Source: Bacillota bacterium (GTDB lineage Bacteria > Bacillota > Clostridia > Acetivibrionales > DTU013). Taken from it: DNA of 16,376 nt. Position 1 is the first letter of the stretch. Every line of letters starts with the position of its first letter. This document shows positions 1 through 7,302 of the stretch, piece by piece. The notes beneath the pieces were generated by a model, which worked only from the letters and a program-made list of their open reading frames with translations, searched no databases and was not told the origin of the DNA. Location: assembly GCA_023435925.1 (NCBI GenBank), contig JAEZLF010000136.1, positions 1-16,376 of the forward strand. Reading direction: 5' to 3'. The translations under genes were made by a program, and so were the position numbers.

Positions 1-108
1 ATATGCCTGTATGGAAAAATTACTCGACATATGTCCGCCACAATCGATTGGCACACGGTCTGGTTGCTGATGGTTCAGCGCTGCTCTCACTCTCTCTCTT
101 GAATTCAT
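1..108 (-). CDS. Uroporphyrinogen decarboxylase (URO-D) family protein, N-terminal fragment cut by window edge
   Basis: Only the first 36 codons are inside the window, reading leftward from an ATG at 106-108. The visible peptide contains RERVRAALNHQQPDRVPID followed by CGGH. This is the characteristic opening of URO-D-superfamily proteins (MTSRERVxAALxHxxPDRVPID). The start is supported by AAAGGAG at 114-120, 5 nt upstream of the ATG. In anaerobes most URO-D paralogues are corrinoid-dependent methyltransferases or uncharacterised proteins tied to sugar or methyl metabolism, not haem enzymes. The gene diverges from a ribokinase-family gene and shares with it a LacI-type operator motif, so I infer that it belongs to the same sugar-responsive regulon. 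Family assignment is firm for such a short piece; substrate is unknown. It was too short for automatic ORF calling. Confidence 0.8.
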   Translation of the reverse strand, partial: MNSRERVRAALNHQQPDRVPIDCGGHMSSNFSIQAY

Positions 109-296
109 AGAAACTCCTTTCGTAATAAAAATATTGAACTTTGGAATGTTTCGCTATGATGTCACAGAATTGTACTTCATGTTTTTACTACAACGCGTCA
201 GCATCTTTACAATCCGCTTTTATTGTGCTGAATAGTGCTTCAGTTTTTCGCAAACAAGACTGTCACACCAGACCGTCAAACCCTATAATCTATATA

Positions 297-310
297 GTTT
301 AACGTTTTAC
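297..310. promoter_or_regulatory. Putative LacI-family operator, site 1 (URO-D side)
   Basis: GTTTAACGTTTTAC is one of three related sequences in this region that share AACGTTTTA. It fits the symmetric model GTAAAACGTTTTAC with two mismatches, both in the left half. The central CG dyad is typical of LacI-family operators. It lies in the leader of the leftward gene. Confidence 0.55.
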
Positions 311-373
311 CCTCGGTTTCCTCTTGTTTATTTTTTTGTGTTTTATGATACTTTAGCCGGTGCGTTAAATCCA

Positions 374-402
374 ATGTTACAGTAATTCGTATATTATGTC
401 AA
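374..402 (-). promoter_or_regulatory. Candidate sigma-A promoter for the URO-D-family gene
   Basis: On the minus strand TTGACA (397-402) is followed, after a 17-nt spacer, by TAACAT (374-379), which matches the -10 consensus at four of six positions. Transcription would start near 367, giving an untranslated leader of about 260 nt to the ATG at 108. The operator-like palindrome at 297-310 lies inside this leader, about 60 nt downstream of the predicted start. Confidence 0.45.
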
Positions 403-456
403 CAATTTTTAGTTATTTTTCATAGATTTTTTGAAAATTATTCGGTTTTTATAACC

Positions 457-485
457 TTGACATGTCGACTATCATAAAATATAAT
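457..485 (+). promoter_or_regulatory. Consensus sigma-A promoter for the ribokinase gene
   Basis: TTGACA (457-462), a spacer of exactly 17 nt and TATAAT (480-485) form a perfect housekeeping promoter. The predicted start of transcription is near 492. A promoter this strong would need active repression, which fits the operator palindrome at 514-527 just downstream. Confidence 0.85.
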
Positions 486-513
486 TATAAGCACAGAATC
501 TTAAAATTACTAA

Positions 514-527
514 ATAAAACGTTTTAC
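514..527. promoter_or_regulatory. Putative LacI-family operator, site 2 (ribokinase leader)
   Basis: ATAAAACGTTTTAC contains a perfect 12-bp palindrome (515-526) and differs from the symmetric model GTAAAACGTTTTAC at only the first base. It lies about 23-36 nt downstream of the predicted transcription start and abuts the ribosome binding site ACGGAG (526-531). A bound repressor would therefore block early elongation. Confidence 0.65.
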
Positions 528-537
528 GGAGCTGCTT

Positions 538-1446
538 ATGAAAATATTATGTTTTGGATCTTTAAATTTAGACTACGTTTACCAGGTTGATCATATCGTT
601 CAGCCCGGAGAAACAACAACCGCAATGACCTATCAGATTTTCAACGGCGGAAAGGGGTTGAATCAGGCTATTGCATTGGGAAGAGCAAATGCATCCCCCA
701 GTATGGCTGGGATGATTGGGCAGGATGGAATTCATCTTTTGACATACCTGCAGCAAAGTAATGTAAATACTGATCTTGTATCCGTCTGTGAAGGCAATAC
801 CGGACACACTACTATACAAGTTGATAAAAATGGACAAAATTCTATTGTTTATTTTCCAGGTACCAACCAGATGATCGATGAAACCTTCATACACCAAGTT
901 CTGGCACAGTTTCATTCAGGCGATTTTGTAATGCTGCAAAATGAAATAAACAATATTCCCTTTATTATTGAGCATGCAAAGCAGAAAGGCATGAAAATTG
1001 CATTCAATCCATCACCCATCACCGAACGCCTGCTTCAATATCCTTTAAATCTAGTTGATCTATTGATTTTAAATGAGATTGAAGGATTTGAATTGACACA
1101 CGAACAATATCCCGATAATATGATTGAAAAGCTTCACCAAGCATATCCCCAAACTGCGGTTCTTCTGACACTTGGGAAAAAGGGTGTTCTGTTTAGCGAT
1201 AAAGAGACTAGATGTCATCACGGCATTTATAATGTAAAGGCAATTGACACAACAGCTGCCGGCGATACATTCACCGGTTATTTTCTAGCATCCTATGCCA
1301 ATCAGGAACCCCTTGAAGAATGCTTGCGGAAGGCATCCATTGCATCGTCAATAGCCGTTTCACGGCAGGGAGCCTCTAATTCCATACCTTTTTTGGCAGA
1401 GGTTAAAAACAGCAAATTGGAATTAATAAAAACTCAAATAGATTAA
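538..1446 (+). CDS. rbsK: Ribokinase / PfkB-family carbohydrate kinase
   Basis: This cytoplasmic sugar kinase of 302 residues, the usual length for ribokinase, should phosphorylate a pentose or related sugar using ATP. Visible signatures are GSLNLD (residues 7-12), the first PfkB motif with NGGKGLNQA (36-44), and the second signature DTTAAGDTF (237-245), in which D243 is the expected catalytic base. QGAS (277-280) matches the C-terminal nucleotide and monovalent-cation region of ribokinases. The start at 538 follows ACGGAG with suitable spacing. The gene has its own perfect promoter and operator-like palindrome and is followed by a LacI-family regulator. Strict ribose specificity is an inference: 2-deoxyribose, 2-keto-3-deoxygluconate and nucleoside kinases belong to the same family. 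No transporter or rbsD accompanies it here. Confidence 0.85.
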   Translation: MKILCFGSLNLDYVYQVDHIVQPGETTTAMTYQIFNGGKGLNQAIALGRANASPSMAGMIGQDGIHLLTYLQQSNVNTDLVSVCEGNTGHTTIQVDKNGQNSIVYFPGTNQMIDETFIHQVLAQFHSGDFVMLQNEINNIPFIIEHAKQKGMKIAFNPSPITERLLQYPLNLVDLLILNEIEGFELTHEQYPDNMIEKLHQAYPQTAVLLTLGKKGVLFSDKETRCHHGIYNVKAIDTTAAGDTFTGYFLASYANQEPLEECLRKASIASSIAVSRQGASNSIPFLAEVKNSKLELIKTQID

Positions 1447-1463
1447 TTTTACACTTTATTATC

Positions 1464-1477
1464 GTTTAACGTTTTAA
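1464..1477. promoter_or_regulatory. Putative LacI-family operator, site 3 (upstream of the regulator)
   Basis: GTTTAACGTTTTAA matches site 1 at 13 of 14 positions. It lies about 25 nt upstream of the -35 element of the regulator gene, so it could serve autoregulation or act as a distal site for looping to site 2, roughly 950 bp away. Confidence 0.5.
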
Positions 1478-1500
1478 AAAATATATCTGAAAAAATTGCA

Positions 1501-1547
1501 ATTTACATCTGCAGTTCCAGTAACTATAATATATTGTGGATGTAAAT
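1501..1547. repeat. Inverted repeat flanking the regulator promoter
   Basis: ATTTACATC at 1501-1509 is the exact reverse complement of GATGTAAAT at 1539-1547, with 29 nt between them. One arm overlaps the -35 box and the other lies over or just past the transcription start. The layout could suit a second regulator or a DNA loop, but nine-nucleotide matches do arise by chance in AT-rich DNA. Confidence 0.5.
1502..1530 (+). promoter_or_regulatory. Sigma-A promoter for the LacI-family regulator gene
   Basis: TTTACA (1502-1507), a 17-nt spacer and TATAAT (1525-1530) give a strong promoter with one mismatch in the -35 box. Perfect 9-nt inverted arms, ATTTACATC (1501-1509) and GATGTAAAT (1539-1547), bracket the -35 box and the region around the start of transcription. 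Confidence 0.7.
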
Positions 1548-1569
1548 GTATTAATGGAGGTTCAATAGA

Positions 1570-2589
1570 TTGCGGGCAACGATTAAGGATGTAGCTGCTG
1601 AAGTCGGCGTTTCCACAACTGCTGTGTCTCTCGTATTAAACGGGAAGAATAGCAAGATTTCAGAAAAAACCAAGGAGCAGATATTTGAAGCCGTAAAAAA
1701 ACTGAACTACAGGCCAAATCATATTGCTATGAGTATGGTCACAAAATCAACCCAGACTATTGGATTGGTTCTGCCTGATATTAGCAATATCTACTTTTCC
1801 GAGCTTTCCAAGCTAATTGAACAGGCGTGCTATTCACACGGCTACAATGTGCTTTATGGCAATACCCATGATATGGCGCGCAGAGATATTGATTATATTA
1901 ATATTTTCCTTGATCGTAATGTCGATGCTATCATTGTTATTTTGTCCAATTCAATCGATGAGCATCTGCGGGAAATTCAAAAGATCATCTCTAGCTCTGA
2001 TACACCGTTTATTGTTGTTGACCGTATGCTGGATATTGATTCGGGAACGACAATTGTTGTCAATCAGAAACTGGGCGGTTATTTAGCGACTCAGCATCTG
2101 ATCAACCTCGGGCATCGATCTATTGGCTGCATTACCGGCCCCAAAGATGTCTACAGCTCTATTGAACGATTGAACGGGTATAAAGCAGCACTATCTGAAG
2201 CAAATATTCCAATACAGGATAATCTCATTTTTGAAGGAGATTTTCACAGAGAAAGTGGCATGGAAGCTCTCCCTTACCTTCTTGGCAGGGGCGTTACAGC
2301 TATATTCGCATTTAATGATATGATGGCACTGGGTGTCTATAAGCAAGCCGGTTATTACAATCTTTCCATACCGGACAATCTTTCACTTGTGGGATATGAC
2401 GATATTTTTATTTCAGACTTCCTTACACCACCCCTTACCTCTATTGAACAGCCAGTGAGAAATCTGGCGGATGAGGCTGTTAATCAGATTATGAAAGCAA
2501 TCAACAAGGAGAATATCAGCAAGAGGTTGTTGACCTTTGATCCGGTGTTAAAAGTCCGCGGCAGTACACGCGCAATAAATGCCAGATAA
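1570..2589 (+). CDS. LacI-family transcriptional regulator
   Basis: This 339-residue repressor-type protein has the family's standard two parts. The N-terminal helix-turn-helix begins TIKDVAAEVGVSTTAVSLVLNG (about residues 4-25) and runs through the hinge region near LNYRPNHIA. From about residue 60 (TIGLVLPDISNIYFSEL) a periplasmic-binding-protein-like effector domain follows, with the usual LVGYDDI and LTSIEQP segments near the C terminus. The start is TTG at 1570, chosen because GGAGG (1556-1560) lies 9 nt upstream and the HTH begins immediately after it. The effector is probably a sugar or sugar phosphate. Its neighbours and the three shared palindromes suggest that it represses the ribokinase gene, the divergent URO-D-family gene and possibly itself. 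It resembles RbsR/CcpA-type proteins in general, but I cannot name the ligand. Confidence 0.9.
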   Translation: MRATIKDVAAEVGVSTTAVSLVLNGKNSKISEKTKEQIFEAVKKLNYRPNHIAMSMVTKSTQTIGLVLPDISNIYFSELSKLIEQACYSHGYNVLYGNTHDMARRDIDYINIFLDRNVDAIIVILSNSIDEHLREIQKIISSSDTPFIVVDRMLDIDSGTTIVVNQKLGGYLATQHLINLGHRSIGCITGPKDVYSSIERLNGYKAALSEANIPIQDNLIFEGDFHRESGMEALPYLLGRGVTAIFAFNDMMALGVYKQAGYYNLSIPDNLSLVGYDDIFISDFLTPPLTSIEQPVRNLADEAVNQIMKAINKENISKRLLTFDPVLKVRGSTRAINAR

Positions 2590-2698
2590 ATTCCGACAGA
2601 GATCTGCACAGAACGCTTGTTCAAAAACGGCAACGATTTCCATACGCGTTTAAGTTCTTCAATAAGTGAGAAACCGCTTTAAACACTAAGACAATAAC

Positions 2699-2866
2699 CT
2701 AATACCGCAGTATAAGGGCCAGAACTGCTCCCACCAGGCTTAAAGCCATAAGGATGAATGTGCCTGCAGCGGCCAGGTTGTTTTTTTCCTTTTTAATCAG
2801 GTATATGCCATAACTCATAGTATGATAGCCAACGGCCAGCAACGGGAGGATGAGTAAATAAATCAT
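2699..2866 (-). CDS. Small two-helix membrane protein, probable germinant receptor D-type subunit
   Basis: This gene is too short for automatic ORF calling. It encodes 55 residues, from ATG at 2864-2866 to TAG at 2699-2701. Two hydrophobic segments (about residues 2-14, continuing to about 24, and residues 31-53) are joined by a short charged loop, LIKKEKNN, giving a two-transmembrane hairpin. It starts 6 nt after the gerC stop, in the same direction, and an AAGGAAG motif overlapping the end of gerC can serve as ribosome binding site. Short two-transmembrane proteins encoded in ger operons are known in Bacillus as D subunits (for example GerUD and GerVD) that modulate receptor function. Size, topology and position all fit. 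The sequence is too short and hydrophobic for me to claim homology, and 55 residues is shorter than the roughly 70-80 I recall for Bacillus examples. Confidence 0.7.
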   Translation of the reverse strand: MIYLLILPLLAVGYHTMSYGIYLIKKEKNNLAAAGTFILMALSLVGAVLALILRY

Positions 2867-2872
2867 ATGCTG

Positions 2873-4150
2873 TTAATCTTCCTTTCCGGCGGTGTTGAAA
2901 ATCGGCGCTGAGCGGTAGATCAGTCCCATTCTTCGGACATTTACTTCCAGCGATACTTGAATGGAGGACTCCTTGTAATGGGAAAGCCAGTTGTAATTTT
3001 CCCACTCCGTGATGGTGAAAAAATTACCGGCCATCGACTCCCCAAATCCAAAAATATCGGCATTCAATTCCTGCGTTTTTTTAATTGTCCGGTTAATACC
3101 GTCCAGCAAATATTCCTTTATCATGCTTTCCAGTTCGCCCTGCCTTGACAAAGCTTCATAATCAAAGCGGCTTTGTATGCCATAGATCTCCGCATCGAGG
3201 GTAATGAGAGCATCGACGGCTGGTTCCCCATTTTTAAAACATGCCGTTATCTTTGGATTTCTGCTATTGTTCAATCCGACTATGATTACATCACCCGGGC
3301 TGTTTTTGTCCGGAATCGACATCCGGCCCCCTTTGTATTTCCCGACCACAATAAGATAAAAACTAGTTTCCAGATTATCCAGGGAACCTATCATCCTGCC
3401 TCCGTCAAATACGGCCATCCCCGACAGTTCCCTTCCTGCCTTTGATGCCCTTGGCAGTTCACCCGGCAGGTGACCCTGTCTTTCACCGGATAGGGACGAG
3501 GCTGTTGTACTATTCAGGTTCTCAAATTTGTTCACACCGCCATACATTGTAATTGGACTTCTGGAGGGTGAAAAAAGAGACCTATAGAAATCGATAAAAC
3601 GAACCTGAGGGAAATAGCCGGTGTTGCCGGATTTTGCAACGAGGAGCTCAGCGGACTTGGAAATACTTTGGCCAATAAGGCTTTTATTCTCCCGTATGAA
3701 ATTTTCCGCACTGCCTCGTGTGACGATAATCGCTGTGGTACTGCGTGTTTCGCGAAAACGTTCCAGTCCGGCGATATAACTGCCAATATCCTCGCGGGCA
3801 AACTCCTCTGAAAAGATGTACCACTTCGCATGCATCAGCGATACCTTTCTTGAGGTCGCCATGTTGTACATGTTTACGGCTTCCAGTATTGAGGGGGCTT
3901 CAATGGTGTGAGTGGTGCTCTTTTCCTGTGCACTGCCACCTCCTGTACCCGAGGAGCTGCCGCTTTCAGAACTGCCACCGGCATAAAGGGGAAACTCAAC
4001 CGTAAGGCGCACCTTGTTGCTGACTCCCCGGTCTACACCAACGGAAATGGCGTAGACTTCATCATCAATTTCCGTGGCGTCATAGCAGCCGGTGACGGAA
4101 GAAGACAGAATGAGCAGGATAAGGAACAGGGACAAAGCTTTTTTACCCAT
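2873..4150 (-). CDS. gerC: Spore germination protein, Ger(x)C family lipoprotein
   Basis: This is the C subunit of a nutrient germinant receptor, a lipoprotein anchored on the outer face of the spore inner membrane. I place the start at ATG 4150 (425 residues), not at the upstream in-frame ATG 4198. MGKKALSLFLILLILSSSVTGC is then a clean lipoprotein signal peptide with lipobox VTGC, and an AAAGG motif lies upstream. Family features are GCYDATEIDD right after the lipid-modified cysteine, a Ser/Gly-rich stretch within the N-terminal domain, HAKWYIFSEEFA, and a C-terminal domain ending in LEVNVRRMGLIYRS. It overlaps the end of gerB by 8 nt, so translation is coupled. It is followed after 6 nt by a small membrane protein. 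Germinant specificity cannot be read from the sequence. Confidence 0.9.
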   Translation of the reverse strand: MGKKALSLFLILLILSSSVTGCYDATEIDDEVYAISVGVDRGVSNKVRLTVEFPLYAGGSSESGSSSGTGGGSAQEKSTTHTIEAPSILEAVNMYNMATSRKVSLMHAKWYIFSEEFAREDIGSYIAGLERFRETRSTTAIIVTRGSAENFIRENKSLIGQSISKSAELLVAKSGNTGYFPQVRFIDFYRSLFSPSRSPITMYGGVNKFENLNSTTASSLSGERQGHLPGELPRASKAGRELSGMAVFDGGRMIGSLDNLETSFYLIVVGKYKGGRMSIPDKNSPGDVIIVGLNNSRNPKITACFKNGEPAVDALITLDAEIYGIQSRFDYEALSRQGELESMIKEYLLDGINRTIKKTQELNADIFGFGESMAGNFFTITEWENYNWLSHYKESSIQVSLEVNVRRMGLIYRSAPIFNTAGKED

Positions 4151-5243
4151 TTGACACACGGCCTTTCTTTTTAAGTACGACAGATAGCAGTAAAACAATG
4201 ACGACGGGCAGGTAGATGACGAACATGCTATACTCCCGCAGGAAAACCAGGCTGGTTTGTGTTAAGACCTGAAGGCTGGTTGGCAGTATGGCTATGATGT
4301 ACGTAAGTATGGCAAAGGGGATCAGGAACGGCTTGTGATCCTTAACGGTAAATACCTTGCAGTACACCAACAGCGCGAAGTAAAAGGAGGCAGTTGAAGA
4401 AATTACCGAAGAAATGACCCATGTAAACAGGAAAACGGACTCTACTCTTTGAATAAAGCGGTTGAAGTAGATGCTTCTGGACAGTTCAAAATAACCTGAA
4501 ATATTTTCACTACCCGCAGCATAGCCAAAGGTCATCAAATAACACATCAACACGGTTGAAAAAAGGATGGAAGCTATAATAATACTAATCATCCCGACCT
4601 TTTTATAATTTTTATGTCCGCCTATGGCATTGACGGCAAAAGACAGCATGGCAAATTCAAAATAGGCCGAGCTTCTCAGGAATCCGTATTTAAGTGTCGT
4701 ACTCAAGCCATACCCACCCATAGGATTGAGCAGGTTAATGCTGTAGGACGGAGACGCCATCAGCAGAATCAGCAGCATGCCGGCCAGAATGGGTATGGCA
4801 CATAATACGCAGACCCTGGAAAGGGATTGAAGCCCGTAATAGGATATAATCACCGAAACGGCAAGGAATGTGACCAAAATAATGCTCGTCGGTGTTCTGG
4901 GCAGGTTGTATACCTTTATCATTTCAGCAAACTCCCGCGATGTAGTGCCCGCATTGAACACAGAATAGGCGGACATGAACAATATGATCACTTTACCTGC
5001 GATTTTACCGAGGACATCCACAAAGATGGTCGCCATGTCTTTCCCTGGGAACCGCTTCAGGAGCAGGGAAAAAAATATGAAAAATAACAGTGAAAACACA
5101 CCGGAGATCAATGTAGTATACCACGCCGAAGTACCGGTTACATAAACGATATTTCCGACGCTTGTAAAAAATACCTTATTGCTCAGTACAAGTGTGGTCA
5201 GGCAGATTCCCTCAAAAATGCCGATTTTACCTTCACTGTTCAT
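4143..5243 (-). CDS. gerB: Spore germination permease-like subunit, GerAB/EndA family
   Basis: This is the B subunit of the germinant receptor, an APC-superfamily-like integral membrane protein of about ten transmembrane helices that carries the germinant-binding pocket in characterised receptors. The N terminus GKIGIFEGICLTTLVLSNKVFF and repeated hydrophobic segments through the C-terminal VVIVLLLSVVL match the family. Length is 366 residues, typical for GerAB. I choose the second ATG (5243) because AAAGGA (5252-5257) is 8 nt from it but only 2 nt from the first ATG (5249). It overlaps the 3' end of gerA by 11 nt and gerC by 8 nt, the tight coupling expected for subunits of one complex. Order A-B-C is as in gerA of Bacillus subtilis. 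The nutrient recognised is unknown. Confidence 0.88.
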   Translation of the reverse strand: MNSEGKIGIFEGICLTTLVLSNKVFFTSVGNIVYVTGTSAWYTTLISGVFSLLFFIFFSLLLKRFPGKDMATIFVDVLGKIAGKVIILFMSAYSVFNAGTTSREFAEMIKVYNLPRTPTSIILVTFLAVSVIISYYGLQSLSRVCVLCAIPILAGMLLILLMASPSYSINLLNPMGGYGLSTTLKYGFLRSSAYFEFAMLSFAVNAIGGHKNYKKVGMISIIIASILFSTVLMCYLMTFGYAAGSENISGYFELSRSIYFNRFIQRVESVFLFTWVISSVISSTASFYFALLVYCKVFTVKDHKPFLIPFAILTYIIAILPTSLQVLTQTSLVFLREYSMFVIYLPVVIVLLLSVVLKKKGRVSNG

Positions 5244-7209
5244 TGTCATTATCCTTTCTGCCGGACCTGCCGCTATTTTTGGGCTGTTTTACGAAATTGG
5301 CCTTCTGATTTTTACCGGCCGTGGCACTGGGCTGTACCAATGTCCATTTTCTCGATATCTTCGGCTGCCGCTTTATATCGAGAGGGTTCAGGTAGTCCGG
5401 TCTGTACTCCTGTTTCCACACCGGCCACCGGATAAACCAGTCGTAGCTGCGGTTCGTCTTGGGAGCAACGGCACTGAATAGGGGTACTCCGAATGAGTTA
5501 AGGCTTACCAGAACAGCTAAAACAGCCAGTATTCCAAGTGAAATTCCGTAAAAACCGAGCGTGGCGCCAAGCACAATAAAAAAGAACCGCAGAATTCTTA
5601 CACCGAAAGCCAGGTTGAAATCCGGTATGGCAAAGCTGCCTAACCCTGTGGATGCAACGACAATAATTAGAACCGGGCTTACCAGGTTGGCCTGTACAGC
5701 GGCCTGGCCCAGTATCAGTGCGCCGATGATGCCGATGGTGTTGCCAATGATGCCGGGTATCCGGATTCCCGCCTCACGGATCAGTTCAAAGGAGATTTCC
5801 ATAATCAGCACTTCTAGAATTGTAGGAAAAGGGACATTTTCTCTTGCTTTTGCAATAGCAATCAGCAGGTCTGTAGGAATCATCTCGTCATGAAAGGTAG
5901 TTAGCGCTACATATATCCCCGGGAGCATACAAGAGATAAAAAGGGCAAAAAAACGGATCAAGCGCAGGAATGTGCCAAACTGCCAGCGCAGCCAAGTATC
6001 TTCCGGAGAATGAAGAAAATCGGCAATGGTTACCGGCACAATCAGTGCGAAAGGAGTGCCCTCCGCCATAATCACCACCTTTCCCTCTACCAGCTGGGAT
6101 ACGGTACGGTCGGGCCGTTCTGTTGAAAGCATGGTAGGAATAAGGGAAAAGGGCGTGTCCTCGATAAATTGTTCCAAAATTCCTTCGCCAATTATCAGAT
6201 CGGTGCTTATTCCTTTGATTCGGCGAACAACTTCCGAAACGATCGCAGGGTTAACCAGTTTGTTAATATAGATTACGGCACATTTGGCATTGTTCCGTTT
6301 GCCCATGTCGTAGAATTCAGTTGTCAATTCATGATTCTTTAAGATTCGCCGGATGAGTGTGATGTTGGTTCGGAGGTTTTCATTGAAGGCTTCCTGGGGC
6401 CCTTTGACAACTCCTTCTACCTGGGGCTTGTCAACGCTGCGTTTTTCATACCCCTTAGTTTCACAAAGTATGTAATAGGGAAAACCGTCAATGAATACAC
6501 CGGTATTTCCGGTAAGTACTTCCTTAACAACATTGTTCAGTGACGGAATCTTTTCAAGCTCGTGTGTTTCGATGACACTGTCAAAAATAAAATCAAACAG
6601 GTTTTTGCCCTGCAGATCCTGGAATTTGGATTTATCCAGCAATGGCCTGAGTATGGAAAGATTTATAGTATCGCGGTCAGCCATGCCGTCAATGTAAAAA
6701 ATAAAGGCAGCGGTGCCGTTGGCCAGACACAATCTCCGGATAATCACATCCTTGTTGTTCGGAAGATTGAACGCCTTCTTCAGTTGGTTGATATTATCCT
6801 CTACAGCTGCGGCAATACAGGCATTGGGATCTTCACGGGTATCAGACGGATCACTGAGTTTATCGCCGACGGCAGTGGAGGTCTGCTTTCCAGCATCTTC
6901 AGTATTTTGGTTGTTCCCACCTTTTCCGTCGTTGTTTTTATTCATTCGGGCCTCTGCACTCCGGTTTGCCATTCTTACCGGTTTGAAGTCAAGCGGCTTA
7001 ACCTGTGACTTGTTGCGTGTATGGGTTTTGCCCCGATCTGAGCCGGGTTTGCCGCAGGGCTTTTTATCGATGCTTTTATCCGGTTCTGCAGGTGTTACCG
7101 TATCGGCGGCAGGAATATGAAACGAGGTATCTTTTTTTTCTTTATAATCCAGCCATGACAAAATAGTTTTAAATCGGTCTTTCCCGTTATCCACGTTATC
7201 TCCCAACAT
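5233..7209 (-). CDS. gerA: Spore germination protein, GerA/GerKA family, with long N-terminal extension
   Basis: This is the A subunit of the germinant receptor, a membrane protein that in recent work forms a nutrient-gated ion channel. The conserved soluble domain starts near residue 138 (NINQLKKAFNLPNNKDVIIRRL). The membrane domain (about 385-610) includes REAGIRIPGIIGNTIGIIGA and GQAAVQANLVSPV, hallmarks of the family. At 658 residues it is well over the roughly 480-550 usual for GerAA. The excess is a hydrophilic, Lys/Asn/Asp-rich segment (about residues 25-135) plus a basic tail of about 50 residues. The ATG at 7209 has no good ribosome binding site. GTG at 7194 (residue 6), preceded by GGGAG with 5-nt spacing, is a plausible true start. 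The gene heads the operon and overlaps gerB. Confidence 0.9.
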   Translation of the reverse strand: MLGDNVDNGKDRFKTILSWLDYKEKKDTSFHIPAADTVTPAEPDKSIDKKPCGKPGSDRGKTHTRNKSQVKPLDFKPVRMANRSAEARMNKNNDGKGGNNQNTEDAGKQTSTAVGDKLSDPSDTREDPNACIAAAVEDNINQLKKAFNLPNNKDVIIRRLCLANGTAAFIFYIDGMADRDTINLSILRPLLDKSKFQDLQGKNLFDFIFDSVIETHELEKIPSLNNVVKEVLTGNTGVFIDGFPYYILCETKGYEKRSVDKPQVEGVVKGPQEAFNENLRTNITLIRRILKNHELTTEFYDMGKRNNAKCAVIYINKLVNPAIVSEVVRRIKGISTDLIIGEGILEQFIEDTPFSLIPTMLSTERPDRTVSQLVEGKVVIMAEGTPFALIVPVTIADFLHSPEDTWLRWQFGTFLRLIRFFALFISCMLPGIYVALTTFHDEMIPTDLLIAIAKARENVPFPTILEVLIMEISFELIREAGIRIPGIIGNTIGIIGALILGQAAVQANLVSPVLIIVVASTGLGSFAIPDFNLAFGVRILRFFFIVLGATLGFYGISLGILAVLAVLVSLNSFGVPLFSAVAPKTNRSYDWFIRWPVWKQEYRPDYLNPLDIKRQPKISRKWTLVQPSATAGKNQKANFVKQPKNSGRSGRKDNDNEQ

Positions 7210-7221
7210 ATTGAATAAGCA

Positions 7222-7251
7222 TATTATTGCCAGTATACCCTTTTCATATTC
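7222..7251 (-). promoter_or_regulatory. Candidate forespore sigma-G promoter of the ger operon
   Basis: On the minus strand GAATA (7247-7251) is followed after 18 nt by AATAATA (7222-7228). These resemble the sigma-G -35 (GMATR) and -10 (CATNMTA) elements, with one mismatch at the first -10 base. Receptor operons are normally transcribed by sigma-G in the forespore, so the position fits. The short motifs in AT-rich DNA keep confidence low. Confidence 0.35.
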
Positions 7252-7302
7252 TTAGTCTGCACCGATTGGGAGCGATCATCATTTACCTGTTCACTTCGAT
7301 TT

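Larger units (their letters stand above)
109..537. other. Divergent intergenic control region
   Basis: This 429-nt AT-rich stretch separates the leftward URO-D-family gene from the rightward ribokinase gene. It holds two oppositely directed promoters and two LacI-type operator motifs, listed separately. I see no credible small gene, riboswitch or terminator in the remainder. Confidence 0.7.

Noticed and set aside
91..99. TCTCTCTCT-like dinucleotide run as a possible repeat element
   Set aside because: It is simply the coding sequence for RERVR in the truncated URO-D-family gene.
2611..2622. GAAC-N4-GTTC palindrome after the LacI-family gene, like an IclR half-site pair
   Set aside because: The spacing is one nucleotide longer than in operators A-C, the third half-site is absent and it is not at a promoter.
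2590..2698. Expected bidirectional terminator between the convergent LacI-family gene and ger operon
   Set aside because: I found no stable stem followed by a T-run on either strand, so none is annotated.
6562..7120. Open frames of 135-148 codons on the plus strand opposite gerA
   Set aside because: They lie wholly inside gerA on the opposite strand, have no ribosome binding site and encode no recognisable motif, while the minus-strand frame is a clear GerA protein.
7210..7302. Expected terminator between the aldolase gene and the ger operon
   Set aside because: No convincing hairpin with a U-run is visible. Read-through into the ger operon cannot be excluded but is not supported.
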